From positions 1 through 64,000 of the forward strand of contig CAYODJ010000008.1 in assembly GCA_964402715.1 (NCBI GenBank): a stretch of DNA of 64,000 nt, read 5' to 3'. This DNA is from CALXOD01 sp964402715 (GTDB lineage Bacteria > Verrucomicrobiota > Lentisphaeria > Victivallales > Victivallaceae). The position numbers and the translations under genes are program-made. Shown piece after piece: positions 51,818-60,567 of this stretch (its first letter is position 1; every line of letters starts with the position of its first letter). Below the pieces are notes generated by a model. It worked only from the letters and a program-made list of their open reading frames with translations. It was not told the DNA's origin and did not search any database.

Positions 51818-51855
51818 AAAAAAAGGGGCGGCCGCCGTTGCAACGCGGCGGCCGC
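51818..51855 (-). terminator. Rho-independent terminator of the lipoprotein gene
   Basis: GCGGCCGCCG and CGGCGGCCGC form a 10-bp stem with an 8-nt loop. On the minus strand it is followed by CCC and seven T residues (51824-51818), 36 bp after the lipoprotein stop. Confidence 0.92.
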
Positions 51856-51890
51856 TTCAAGCGGGCTTCTGTACAGAACGCGGAGACCGA

Positions 51891-52295
51891 CTAGCGGATC
51901 GCGTTTCCGGAAACGTTGGTGTCCTTCATGTAGAACAGGAACGGGAACGGGATCGGGATCATGGTGCTGCCGCAGATGGACTGCAGATTCTCGGTCTTGG
52001 TGGCTCCGAGCTCCTTCGCCTTGGCGGTGACCAGGAAGACGGTCCTCGGAACGTTAACGGAATCCTCGTCCAGCAGGCTGATCGAACCCGGGTTCTTGGC
52101 GGAACCGGTGATCAGCGGCCACTTCAGGAAATAGAGTCCCCAGTTCTGGGCGTTGATGTGGGCGATGGACGTGCCGCTGCCGCTGTTGATGCGCTGCCCG
52201 TTGAGATCGGCGCGGTCGGTGACCTGGACGGTCGCGCAGCCGGCGAACAGGACGGCCGTCAGCGCGGCTGACAGAAACAACAATGTCTTCTTCAT
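51891..52295 (-). CDS. Small lipoprotein of unknown function
   Basis: This 134-residue protein has a textbook lipoprotein signal, M-K-K-T-L-L-F-L-S-A-A-L-T-A-V-L-F-A-G-C, with the lipid-bearing cysteine at residue 20. The mature part contains HINAQNWGLYFLKWPLITG and ends with FPFLFYMKDTNVSGNAIR. It resembles the signal-anchored protein at 21927 in general layout (a W-rich 'fluid' segment after the lipobox) but I cannot prove homology. It has its own promoter and terminator, so it is a single-gene unit. Confidence 0.8.
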   Translation of the reverse strand: MKKTLLFLSAALTAVLFAGCATVQVTDRADLNGQRINSGSGTSIAHINAQNWGLYFLKWPLITGSAKNPGSISLLDEDSVNVPRTVFLVTAKAKELGATKTENLQSICGSTMIPIPFPFLFYMKDTNVSGNAIR

Positions 52296-52354
52296 AAGTT
52301 TCCCTCGTTTCAGTTTTTACAGGAATCAGATTTTCTTCCGAAGCCCTGAAAGAT

Positions 52355-52382
52355 ATAATAGCATGATTTTCCCGTTTCGCAA
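52355..52382 (-). promoter_or_regulatory. Promoter of the small lipoprotein gene
   Basis: On the minus strand TTGCGA (52382-52377) and TATTAT (52360-52355) are separated by 16 bp, 60 bp upstream of the start codon. Confidence 0.65.
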
Positions 52383-52404
52383 GCATGTCCGCTGAGGCGC
52401 GTCG

Positions 52405-53457
52405 TCACTTCCCGGCGCCGCCTCCGCCCGCCGGCCCGCCGAACGTCACCCTGCCGCCGGCCAGCCTGACGCCCAGGGCGATCAGCCGCGCCTGAGGAGT
52501 CTCCGGCAGAAACCCGGTTCCCCCTCCGTCGATCAGATTCGCCCCGGCGGCCGCGCCCATTCTGACGGCCTCGGCGTACAGACCGCACCCGGCGCGTCCG
52601 TCGGGGGCGGCGCAGTCGCCGGCGGCGAAGACGTCGGGATCGGCGGTCCGCAGAAAGCGGTCCACTCGGATTCCGGCGGGCGACACGTCCAGCCCGACCC
52701 GCGCCGCGAGCTCCGCGTTGGGCCGCATACCCGTGGAGAAGAAGACCGTCCCGGCGGGGAGTTCCGTCCCGTCGGCCAGCCTCAGAGCCTCGACCCTGCC
52801 GTCCCCGAGGACGGCCGCGGGCGGCGCACCGAGACGCAGCTCCAGGCCGGGAAGACCCGCCAGATGCCGCCGCACGAGCTCGGAATCCTCCGGCGGAAGC
52901 TGCCTGCCGAGAAGAACCGGATTCCCCTCGATCAGTCTCACCGTCAGCCCGGCGTCCCGCAGGGCGCCGCACAGCTCCAGACCCAGCAGACCGCCGCCGA
53001 CCACGGTGACGGCTCCCTCCGTCTCCGCCAGCGCGCGCCGTATCGCCGGCAGGTCGGCGTGCTCGCGCAGGGAGAACACTCCGGGAAGATCGATTCCGGG
53101 CAGCGGCGGCATGAAGCAGCGTCCGCCCGTCGCCAGAAGCAGCCGGTCGTACGGGACGGCGCGTCCGTCCGCCAGGCGCAGCTCCCTGCGCTCCCTGTCC
53201 ACCGCCGCCACCTCGGATCCGGTGTGCAGATCGATGTTCTGCCCGCCGTACCACTCCGGCGGTTTTATAAGCAGTCCGTTCCCCGCCGGATCGGCGAACA
53301 GCGCCCTGGACAGCGCCGGGCGGCGGTACGGGGGCAGCTCCTCCCTGGTGTACAGGGATATCTCGGCCCCGGAACTCATTTTCCGGGCGGTGCGCGCGGC
53401 CTCGAACGCCGCCGGACCGCCGCCGACGATGACAACTCTGATTCTGGATTCCGGCAT
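52405..53457 (-). CDS. FAD-dependent NAD(P)H oxidoreductase (NirB/rubredoxin reductase-like)
   Basis: This 350-residue pyridine-nucleotide-disulfide-type protein has RVVIVGGGPAAFEAARTARK at the N-terminus (FAD), ATGGRCFMPPLPG near 107, TVVGGGLLGLELCGAL near 150 (NADH) and DVFAAGDCAAPDG near 277 (flavin C-terminal motif). There is no redox-active CxxC, so it belongs with the rubredoxin/ferredoxin reductase and nitrite reductase N-terminal branch. It is divergent from the radical SAM fusion gene. The acceptor is unknown. Confidence 0.9.
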   Translation of the reverse strand: MPESRIRVVIVGGGPAAFEAARTARKMSSGAEISLYTREELPPYRRPALSRALFADPAGNGLLIKPPEWYGGQNIDLHTGSEVAAVDRERRELRLADGRAVPYDRLLLATGGRCFMPPLPGIDLPGVFSLREHADLPAIRRALAETEGAVTVVGGGLLGLELCGALRDAGLTVRLIEGNPVLLGRQLPPEDSELVRRHLAGLPGLELRLGAPPAAVLGDGRVEALRLADGTELPAGTVFFSTGMRPNAELAARVGLDVSPAGIRVDRFLRTADPDVFAAGDCAAPDGRAGCGLYAEAVRMGAAAGANLIDGGGTGFLPETPQARLIALGVRLAGGRVTFGGPAGGGGAGK

Positions 53458-53485
53458 CTTGAAAACCTCGCTGGTTGCCGCTACA

Positions 53486-53515
53486 TTGAAAACGCCTCCC
53501 CCTCCGCGCTACCTA
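53486..53515 (+). promoter_or_regulatory. Candidate promoter of the radical SAM-methyltransferase fusion
   Basis: TTGAAA at 53486-53491 and TACCTA at 53510-53515 are separated by 18 bp. The leader would be only about 20 bp, which fits the weak ribosome site before ATG 53540. Confidence 0.45.
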
Positions 53516-53539
53516 TAGCCGCTGAAACCGAAAGTTGCA

Positions 53540-55282
53540 ATGGAAGAACTTCATTTTTTCGCCGACGATCTGGAGCGCCGCCACGGCCGCCGGATACACC
53601 GCATCCCCGTCGATCTGGCTCTCGGATGTCCCAACCGGCTGAACCGCTACGGCCCCGGATGCGTCTTCTGCGCCGAGGACGGCGGACGCGCCCGTCACCT
53701 CGGCCGCAGTCTTGATCTGCGCGGTCAGGTCGCCGCCGGACGGAAATTCGTGAGCGAACGCTACGGATCGGGAGGTCCGTACGCGGCCTATTTCCAGTCA
53801 TTCACCTCCACCTACGCTCCGGCGGAACAGCTGGAGCGGCTGTACGGCGAGGTGCTGCGGTGCGCCGACTTCCCGGTGGTGATCGTCGCCACCAGACCGG
53901 ACGCGCTGCCGCCGGAAACCGTGGATCTGCTCCGCGAGATGAACCGGACGCGCGAGGTCTGGGTGGAGCTGGGGGTGCAGACCGCGCACGACCGGACGCT
54001 CGGCCTGACGCGCAGAGGCCACGTCTTCGCCGACGTGATCCGCGCGGCGCGGGCTCTGCGCGACGCCGGAATCCGCGCCGGGGCGCACGTGATTCTCGGA
54101 CTGCCCGGCGAGTCGGACGGCGACTTCGCCGCCACGGCGCGGGAACTGTCCGCGCTGCCGTTTCGGGCCGTGAAGCTGCATCAGCTGCAGGTGCTGCGGG
54201 GGACGGAGCTGGCGCGATGGTGGAGCGATCCGGGACGGGGACGTCCCGCGGTGCGCCCGCTCAACGAATACGAATACGCGGCCGCCGCCGCATCCTTTCT
54301 GAGACTGCTGCCGGAAGGGTGGCTGATCATGAGGCTGTGCGCGGACGCCCCTCCCGAGAAGCTGCTGGCTCCGCGCTGGTGGATGAAGAAGGGGCAGTTC
54401 ATCGAATTCTTCCGGCGGTGCTTCGCCGGGGGAGCCGGCCCGGACGGATTCACGTCGGTGATCACCGGGGACGGTTCGGAGACGCTCTACCATCCCGGAT
54501 ACCGGCAGCATTTCCGCTCGCTGGCGGGCGCGCGGGAGGAGACCGTCCGCAAGTTTCTGGAGCCGTCGCGTCTGGAGGAGAGGCTCGGGCGGTCGAAGAT
54601 CGTCCGCGTGCTGGACGTCGGATTCGGCACGGGAGCGAACGCCGGCGCCGCCGTCAGGCTCGCGGAGCGGGCGCGGGGAGGCCGTCTGGAAATCGTCTCC
54701 CTCGAATCGGACCTCCGCGCCCCCGCCGCCGCCGCCCGGATGCACGGACCCGGTTCCTGGATGAGGGATTTTCTCGGAAAGATGCTGGACGCGGGCGCGT
54801 ATGAATCCGATTTCGCCACATGCCGCCTGATCGCGGGTGACGCGCGGGCGGCGCTGGCGGAACTGGACGGAGAATTCGACGCGGTGTTTCAGGACGCCTT
54901 CTCCCCGGACTGCAATCCCGAGCTGTGGACGCTCGACTGGTTCCGCGGACTGCGCCGGCTCATGGCGGACGGCGGAACGCTGACGACCTACTCCGGTTCG
55001 CGTCCGGCGCGCGGCGCGCTGCTGAAGCTGGGGTTCGGACTCGGAGAAAGCGCCCCGTTCGGCAGAAGACGCGGCGGAACGGTGGCGCGGCGCGGCGGCG
55101 GGACTCCGGAAGGCGCCGCCCCGCTGAGCGAAAAGGAACTGAACATCATTCTGCGTTCCACCGCCGGAACGCCGTACCGCGATCCGACGCTGCGGGCGGA
55201 ACGCGCGTGGATCCTCGCGCACCGCGCCGGGACGGTGCGCCGTCTGCGCCGCATGGGCGTCCCCAAATGGTTCCGCGCGTGA
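53540..55282 (+). CDS. YhcC-type radical SAM enzyme fused to an MnmC1-like methyltransferase
   Basis: This 580-residue protein has two parts. Residues 1-~310 match the TIGR01212/YhcC radical SAM group: ALGCPNRLNRYGPGCVFC (long-spaced cluster C...C-x2-C), AYFQSFTSTYAPAEQL, ELGVQTAHDRTL, GAHVILGLPGES and KLHQLQVLRGTELA. Residues ~350-530 are a SAM methyltransferase: VLDVGFGTGANAGAA, FQDAFSPDCNPELWT (the DUF752/MnmC N-terminal signature) and GTLTTYSGSRPARGALLKLGFG. In E. coli the MnmC1 domain makes the last step to mnm5U in tRNA. In Bacillus the YhcC-like ytqA lies beside ytqB (MnmM). The fusion therefore points to wobble-uridine modification, by inference. Confidence 0.88.
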   Translation: MEELHFFADDLERRHGRRIHRIPVDLALGCPNRLNRYGPGCVFCAEDGGRARHLGRSLDLRGQVAAGRKFVSERYGSGGPYAAYFQSFTSTYAPAEQLERLYGEVLRCADFPVVIVATRPDALPPETVDLLREMNRTREVWVELGVQTAHDRTLGLTRRGHVFADVIRAARALRDAGIRAGAHVILGLPGESDGDFAATARELSALPFRAVKLHQLQVLRGTELARWWSDPGRGRPAVRPLNEYEYAAAAASFLRLLPEGWLIMRLCADAPPEKLLAPRWWMKKGQFIEFFRRCFAGGAGPDGFTSVITGDGSETLYHPGYRQHFRSLAGAREETVRKFLEPSRLEERLGRSKIVRVLDVGFGTGANAGAAVRLAERARGGRLEIVSLESDLRAPAAAARMHGPGSWMRDFLGKMLDAGAYESDFATCRLIAGDARAALAELDGEFDAVFQDAFSPDCNPELWTLDWFRGLRRLMADGGTLTTYSGSRPARGALLKLGFGLGESAPFGRRRGGTVARRGGGTPEGAAPLSEKELNIILRSTAGTPYRDPTLRAERAWILAHRAGTVRRLRRMGVPKWFRA

Positions 55283-55304
55283 TCTCCTGTGGCCGGCGCG
55301 GACG

Positions 55305-56732
55305 TCAGCGGCTTTCGCCGCCGCCGGATCCGGAACGGCGGAACATCCTCATCCGCGAGATCGCCCCGCCCGCCAGCACCGTCAGAACCGGCAGCGCCGG
55401 AAGCTGGTAGCGAGGCACGGTCATCGGCCCGGGCAGGAACAGATAGTATTCGGCGAAGGCCAGAAAGACGAGCAGTCCGACGTATCCGCTCCGCCATGAC
55501 CGCAGCTGCGCGGCCAGCGCAAGCAGGGCTCCGAGATAGGTGACCAGCACGGGAACGAGCAGCGGCGCCAGCGCCGCCGGCAGGAGCCAGTTCCCCGAGA
55601 AGTAGTGCCGCAGCGCGGCCGCGGCTCCCCGCCTCTGCAGCACGTCGAGCGTGCCGCGGTCCGGCCGCGTCAGACCCAGATCCTCGCACAGCGACGGCAG
55701 ATCCGGCAGCAGCGTCCGTGCGCTGAAGTGCTGTCTCAGCCAGACGAACGGATGGGCGCGGACGAGCTCCGCAAACTTCCGGAGGCGGAACTTCTCCCTG
55801 CTCCGCTCGTCCGGATAACGCGAGGAGTCGGCGAACTCGATCTCCAGCTCCTCCAGGATTTTCCGCTTCTCGCGCTCGTAGCTCGTGCCGTTGACCTCCG
55901 CCAGCAGCATGGCTCCGTTCTGGTGGTACATCGCCCCGGTGTTGGCGTCCGGCACGTACCCGGCGCCCAGCGAGGCGTTGCGGAGCATCCACGGGGCGGG
56001 GATGATCAGGAACAGCGCCAGCGCCGCGGCTCCGGCCGCCAGCCTGCGCCGCGGAGGCGGATCCGGCATGACCGCCGCGATGAACAGAGCCGGAAATATC
56101 CACGCCAGATTGATCGGCCTCACCAGGATCCCCGCCGCCGCCGCCGCGCAGGAGGCAGGAAGCGCGGCGGTTTCGCCGCGCTTCCAGAAGCGGATGAAGA
56201 AATACAGCTGGAACGCGACCAGAAAGGTGAACAGGGTGTCGGTCAGAAGCAGCGGCCTGTTGGCGATCGCGGTGACATTGAAGACGAACAGCGCGGCGGC
56301 GGCCGTTCCGGCGGACGATCCGAACCACTCCTCCCCCGCCAGCCGGATCGGCACTGCGGTCAGCACGCCGATCAGCCCCAGAAACAGCGCGGCCGCCGCC
56401 GGTGCGCCGCAGTCGCCGAACAGCAGGAAGAACGGCGCGAGAACCGCGCTCAGACCCGGAACGCGCCGCAGAAACGGCCTCCCGCCGGGGGCGTCCAGAT
56501 AGCGTCCCTCCCGCGCCAGCGCCTCGGCGGGCAGCACATATCCGGGCGAATCCGGCCTGGAAAACCGCTCCGCCGCGTCGCCGCCGATCAGCGCCGGAAG
56601 CACGATCGCCGCGTGCACGGCCATGCCCAGGACGATCAGCAGCGTCAGCGGCCGCCGCCGCGCCGGGGCGAGAACACGGCGGAGCAGTCCGGCCCGCGCC
56701 TCCGCAGGCGGCGGCTGATCGTTCCGGATCAT
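55305..56732 (-). CDS. GT39-like integral membrane glycosyltransferase
   Basis: This 475-residue protein starts at ATG 56732, overlapping the stop of the NDK-like gene by 4 bp. It has about ten membrane segments and the GT-C-type first loop (AERFSRPDSPGYVLPAEALAREG) plus an FLRRVPGLSAVLAPFF segment as in PMT-family enzymes. It ends with an R-rich cytosolic tail. The substrate is a polyprenyl-linked sugar or protein; it could act with the CDP-dideoxyhexose genes downstream or with the glycan cluster at 28-33 kb. Confidence 0.8.
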   Translation of the reverse strand: MIRNDQPPPAEARAGLLRRVLAPARRRPLTLLIVLGMAVHAAIVLPALIGGDAAERFSRPDSPGYVLPAEALAREGRYLDAPGGRPFLRRVPGLSAVLAPFFLLFGDCGAPAAAALFLGLIGVLTAVPIRLAGEEWFGSSAGTAAAALFVFNVTAIANRPLLLTDTLFTFLVAFQLYFFIRFWKRGETAALPASCAAAAAGILVRPINLAWIFPALFIAAVMPDPPPRRRLAAGAAALALFLIIPAPWMLRNASLGAGYVPDANTGAMYHQNGAMLLAEVNGTSYEREKRKILEELEIEFADSSRYPDERSREKFRLRKFAELVRAHPFVWLRQHFSARTLLPDLPSLCEDLGLTRPDRGTLDVLQRRGAAAALRHYFSGNWLLPAALAPLLVPVLVTYLGALLALAAQLRSWRSGYVGLLVFLAFAEYYLFLPGPMTVPRYQLPALPVLTVLAGGAISRMRMFRRSGSGGGESR

Positions 56733-57877
56733 GCGTTCAGACCGATGCGGATCAGTTCGGCGAAGCTGTTCCGGCCGACGCCGACGAGCGCGGCCTCGCG
56801 CTCGTAGCTGGCTGGCGAATCGGACGCGTGCGCCGCGTTGACCATGACGCTGCCGCCGAAGTCGCCCCGGACGGTTCCTCCTGGCGCCCTGGCGGGATCG
56901 GTGGGACCGAGGACGGCGCGGATCCTGGCGACGGCGTCGGTGCCCTCGTACACGAGAACCAGACATTTGGCGGAGCCGCCGGCGGACTGCGGACTCCCGT
57001 CGGGACGCGCGCCGGACATGAATTCGATCAGCCGGAAGAACTCCTCGTCGGCCGCCGCCGTCCCCACGGACTGCTCAAGCGGCGGGAGAACGCCGTCGGG
57101 CAGACGCAGGCGGAACTCCTCCTCGAGAATGGCGCGCGCTCTCGCCGCCGCCTTCGGCGCGAGCTTGGAGCGGAGCGCGTCCCTGACCGGGCCGTAGAAC
57201 TTCATCGCGTCCGCCGTCGTCATATGGTGGATCTTGCAGCCGACGATCCTGAGACCGGTGCGGCTGAGCATGTCGATTATCGCCCCCGGCCGGCTCGACG
57301 GACGGCGCCAGTTCTCTGGCTTGATGATCACCAGCGTGCGCTGATCCTCCGCGCCGCTCCCGGCCGAATGATCGATCAGATTGCCGCGGGAGTCGGCGAA
57401 TTCGGCCAGCAGTTCCAGCATGCGCCGCGCGCAGCCGGCGTCGCCCGGCGTCAGCGCCACCGGATCGTAGAGACGGACCGCGCCGGAATCGGCCGCGTCC
57501 GGCGGCGTCTCCGCGTACGTGTCCCGCAGCGTCACGCCGCGCGGAACTCCGTCTCCGCCCGGAAGATCCCCCGTCACGCGGCGCAGCTGTTCGACCGGCT
57601 GTCCGCCGCGGAAGAGCAGCGCCATGACGCGGTTGCCCCGTCCGTCCGGTCCGGGCGGAAAGCCGGCGCGGACGCAGTCCGCGATCAGCCGCGATCCGGG
57701 CCGTCCGTCGTCGGCCGCCTCGGCGAGACGCTCCGCCTCCTCCCCGGTGAAGGCGAACATGCGCGCCCCGATCAGATCCAGATCGGTGCGGGAGAGCAGG
57801 CGGGCGATGATGCCGCCGGTCCGCGAACGCAGCAGCGACCTCGGTGTGATGAGTAAGCAGGACAAATCCAGAGCCAT
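56729..57877 (-). CDS. Protein with two nucleoside diphosphate kinase-like domains
   Basis: This 382-residue protein is more than twice the usual ~140-residue NDK. Its first ~160 residues begin CLLITPRSLLRSRTGGIIARLLSR and resemble an NDK half that has lost its motifs. The second part begins LVIIKPENW near 180 and ends with GPTDPARAPGGTVRGDFG and NAAHASDS near 345, where H is the phosphorylated active-site histidine. An ~80-residue insertion separates the second domain's two halves. It may still make NTPs, with the first domain structural. GAGGAGGAA precedes the ATG. Confidence 0.85.
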   Translation of the reverse strand: MALDLSCLLITPRSLLRSRTGGIIARLLSRTDLDLIGARMFAFTGEEAERLAEAADDGRPGSRLIADCVRAGFPPGPDGRGNRVMALLFRGGQPVEQLRRVTGDLPGGDGVPRGVTLRDTYAETPPDAADSGAVRLYDPVALTPGDAGCARRMLELLAEFADSRGNLIDHSAGSGAEDQRTLVIIKPENWRRPSSRPGAIIDMLSRTGLRIVGCKIHHMTTADAMKFYGPVRDALRSKLAPKAAARARAILEEEFRLRLPDGVLPPLEQSVGTAAADEEFFRLIEFMSGARPDGSPQSAGGSAKCLVLVYEGTDAVARIRAVLGPTDPARAPGGTVRGDFGGSVMVNAAHASDSPASYEREAALVGVGRNSFAELIRIGLNA

Positions 57878-58295
57878 CGGTGTGTTCCTCCTCGTTTTGC
57901 CGGCGCCGCCGCGGCGGCGCGTTCCTGAAAAAAGCGGTGCGCGGGGGGTAATATACCGCCTCCGGAGCCGCGGCGCAAAGCGCTGGCGCGGCGGCGGAGC
58001 CCGCAGGCGCCCCCGGTTCGGATCCGGGCGGAAACGCCGGGAAAAAAACGTTCCGTTCCCCGGAAAACCTCTTGAAAAACCGGAACGTCGACGTCAGAGT
58101 AAGGGAGGACGCCGGAGCGGACGGAGCCTCGGACGCCGGAGACGAGCGGGCCGCCGGAACATCCGGAGGAAATCGGGTGAAAAAACCCGGGAGACGGAGG
58201 CTCCGTTCCGGATCCTGCCGCTCCGGAAAGAGCGGGAAAAAAGGAATCGCGGCTCCGGAAAGGACGGAGCGCAACGTGCAGGGAGAACGTCGACA
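57878..58295. other. Divergent gap between NDK-like and SDR genes
   Basis: This 418-bp region holds the NDK promoter at 57950-57978. The rest is purine-rich on the plus strand, without a gene. No clear promoter for the SDR is seen. Confidence 0.4.
57950..57978 (-). promoter_or_regulatory. Promoter of the NDK-like gene
   Basis: On the minus strand TTGCGC (57978-57973) and TATATT (57955-57950) have a 17-bp spacer, 73 bp upstream of the start codon. Confidence 0.72.
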
Positions 58296-59153
58296 ATGGA
58301 AAAGGAAGTGATGATCGTCACCGGAGCCGGACAGATCAGCATGGCCGTCGCCAGGCGGGTCGGATACGGGAAGAAAATCATTCTCGGGGACAAGGACGCC
58401 GGTCACGCCGGGGACATCGCGGAGATCATGAACGGCGCCGGCTTCGACGCGGAGCCATGCGAGACGGATCTGGCGTCCCGCGACTCCGTTCTCGACATAA
58501 TCGCCAGAGGCCGGAGGCACGGACGGATAACCATGCTGGTCAACGGAGCCGGCGTGTCGCCGTCGCAGGCGCCGATCGAGGCCATACTCGAAGTCGACCT
58601 CTACGGCACCGCCGTGCTTCTCGAGGAGGTCGGCAAAGTGATCGCCGAGGGCGGATCCGGCGTCACGATCTCGAGTCAGAGCGCCTGGCGGTTGCCGCAG
58701 CTCACGCCAGAACAGGACAGGGCTCTGGCGACCACGCCGCCGGAGGAGCTCCTGTCGCTGGATTTCCTGCGTCCCGAGAACATCGGAAACACCCTGACGG
58801 CCTACCAGCTGGCGAAGCGCTGCAACGAGAAGCGCGTAATGTTCGAGGCGGTCCGCTGGGGGGAGCGGGGGGCGCGCGTCAACGCCGTCGCCCCCGGCAT
58901 CATCGTCACCCCGCTGGCCGTCGCCGAATTCAACGGCGTCAGGGGGGACTTCTACAGGAACATGTTCGCCAACTGTCCGGCGGGACGACCCGGCACCGCG
59001 GACGAGGTGGCGAACGTGGCGGAGCTGCTGATGAGCGACAGGGGACGGTTCATCACCGGATCCACCTTCCTGGTCGACGGCGGCGCGACCGCGAGCTGGC
59101 ACTACGGCCCGCTGAACCCCGGACGCGGGAAGAGCTTCTCCGCAGGGAAATGA
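58296..59153 (+). CDS. Short-chain dehydrogenase/reductase
   Basis: This 285-residue SDR has MIVTGAGQISMAVARRV as its nucleotide loop (the third glycine is replaced by S/M), LVNGAGVSP (NAG motif), ISSQSAW (catalytic S) and TAYQLAKR (Y-x3-K). A ~35-residue insertion precedes the tyrosine. The C-terminal FITGSTFLVDGGAT block is standard. AGGGAG precedes the ATG. It converges with rfbH, so it is not in that operon, although it could reduce a 4-keto sugar. Confidence 0.88.
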   Translation: MEKEVMIVTGAGQISMAVARRVGYGKKIILGDKDAGHAGDIAEIMNGAGFDAEPCETDLASRDSVLDIIARGRRHGRITMLVNGAGVSPSQAPIEAILEVDLYGTAVLLEEVGKVIAEGGSGVTISSQSAWRLPQLTPEQDRALATTPPEELLSLDFLRPENIGNTLTAYQLAKRCNEKRVMFEAVRWGERGARVNAVAPGIIVTPLAVAEFNGVRGDFYRNMFANCPAGRPGTADEVANVAELLMSDRGRFITGSTFLVDGGATASWHYGPLNPGRGKSFSAGK

Positions 59154-59187
59154 ACCGATCCCCGGCCCCGGGGGGGCGCGCCGTGGA

Positions 59188-60567
59188 CTACCGATCCGCC
59201 GCGCCCGCGTCTCCGCGCACGGGCTTCCGTCCGGAGCGCCGGCTCTCCACGAAGCCGGTCACCGTCGACGCCATGAAGTCGAGCATCCCGTCGGTCATGC
59301 CCGGATAGACGCCGATCCAGAGCGCGTCGTTCATGATCTTGTCCGTCATCGGCAGCGTCCCGACCGTCCGGAAGTCCCTCCCCTCCCGCAGCCCGGAGCA
59401 GCACGGGTGCCGCAGCAGGTTGCCGGCGAACAGGTTCCTCGTCTGGATCCGCCGCCTTTCAAGCTCGGCGGCGAGTTCGTTGCGCGTGAACGGTGCGCCG
59501 TCGCGGCGCAGCAGCATGAATCCGAACCACGACGGCTCCGCCTCCGGAGCCGGCCGCGGCAGGATGAAGCAGTCGGACAGCGCCGCGAGCCGTCCGCTCA
59601 GACGCGCGTGGTTGCGCCGCCTGGCGGCGATGAATTCCGGCAGCTTGTCCAGCTGGGCGCACCCCACGGCGGCCTGAAGGTCGGTGGCCTTCAGGTTGTA
59701 GCCGAGATGGCTGTAGACGTACTTGTGATCGTATCCCGCCGGAAGCGTTCCGAACCGCCGGCCGAAGCGGCGGCCGCAGCTGTTGTCGCGTCCGGGTTCG
59801 CACCGGCAGTCGCGCCCCCAGTCGCGCATGGAGAGCAGGATCCGGTGCAGCAGCGGGTCGGACGTGTAGACCGCGCCTCCCTCGCCGGTGGTCAGGTGGT
59901 GCGCCGGATAGAAGCTGGAGGTGCCGATGTCTCCGAAACCTCCGGTGAGCCGCCCCCGCCACCGCGCGCCGAGCGCGTCGCAGTTGTCCTCCACCAGCCA
60001 GAGTCCGTGACGGTCGCAGAACTCCCTCACCCGATCCAGATCGAACGGACTGCCCAGAGCGTGGGCGACCATGACCGCCCGCGTCCGCGGCGACCGCGCC
60101 GGCTCCAGGGCGTCGCAGTCGATGTTGCCGTCGCTGCCGACGTCGACGAAGACGGGGACGGCGCCGCACTGGATGATCGGCGCGACGGTGGTCGGAAACG
60201 CGGCGGCCACGGTGACGACCTCGTCGCCGGGTCTTATCCGCCGCTCCCCCAGCTCCCGCGACGTCAGCGCGGACACGGCCAGCAGATTGGCCGACGATCC
60301 GGAGTTGACCAGCAGCGCGTGGCGCGCACCGACGAACGACGCCAGCCTGGCTTCGAATTCCTTCGAATGCTCCCCCCAGGTCAGCCAGAAGTCCAGGGCG
60401 GCGCCGACCAGCGCGGTCACCTCGCGCTCGTCGAAGACCCTCCCCGCGTACGGGACGCGGCTCTCCCCAGGCCTGAATTCCGGCCGTGCGCCGGATCCGT
60501 GCCGCAGCCGGCAGTACCGCGCGGTCCTCTCCAGAATCTCCGTGCGCAGCCGCTCTAGTTCGTCCAT
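59188..60567 (-). CDS. rfbH: CDP-4-keto-6-deoxyglucose 3-dehydrase (RfbH/DdhC)
   Basis: This 459-residue protein of the DegT/DnrJ/EryC1 group has VNSGSSANLLAVSAL near 90, VEDNCDALGARWRG near 200 and SFYPAHHLTTGEGG near 218. In the last motif a histidine replaces the lysine that normally binds PLP, the signature of the C3-dehydrase. Four cysteines (CRC...C...CGRRFG) near 255-265 fit the 2Fe-2S site of this enzyme. It removes the 3-OH to give 3,6-dideoxy sugars. It overlaps rfbG by 13 bp. Confidence 0.94.
   Translation of the reverse strand: MDELERLRTEILERTARYCRLRHGSGARPEFRPGESRVPYAGRVFDEREVTALVGAALDFWLTWGEHSKEFEARLASFVGARHALLVNSGSSANLLAVSALTSRELGERRIRPGDEVVTVAAAFPTTVAPIIQCGAVPVFVDVGSDGNIDCDALEPARSPRTRAVMVAHALGSPFDLDRVREFCDRHGLWLVEDNCDALGARWRGRLTGGFGDIGTSSFYPAHHLTTGEGGAVYTSDPLLHRILLSMRDWGRDCRCEPGRDNSCGRRFGRRFGTLPAGYDHKYVYSHLGYNLKATDLQAAVGCAQLDKLPEFIAARRRNHARLSGRLAALSDCFILPRPAPEAEPSWFGFMLLRRDGAPFTRNELAAELERRRIQTRNLFAGNLLRHPCCSGLREGRDFRTVGTLPMTDKIMNDALWIGVYPGMTDGMLDFMASTVTGFVESRRSGRKPVRGDAGAADR

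Larger units (their letters stand above)
51177..51890. other. Intergenic region between convergent prepilin and lipoprotein genes
   Basis: This 714-bp region is framed by a terminator at each end. Between them I find only short frames without ribosome sites, for example a 51-codon frame near 51470-51625. Nothing is recognised. Confidence 0.45.
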
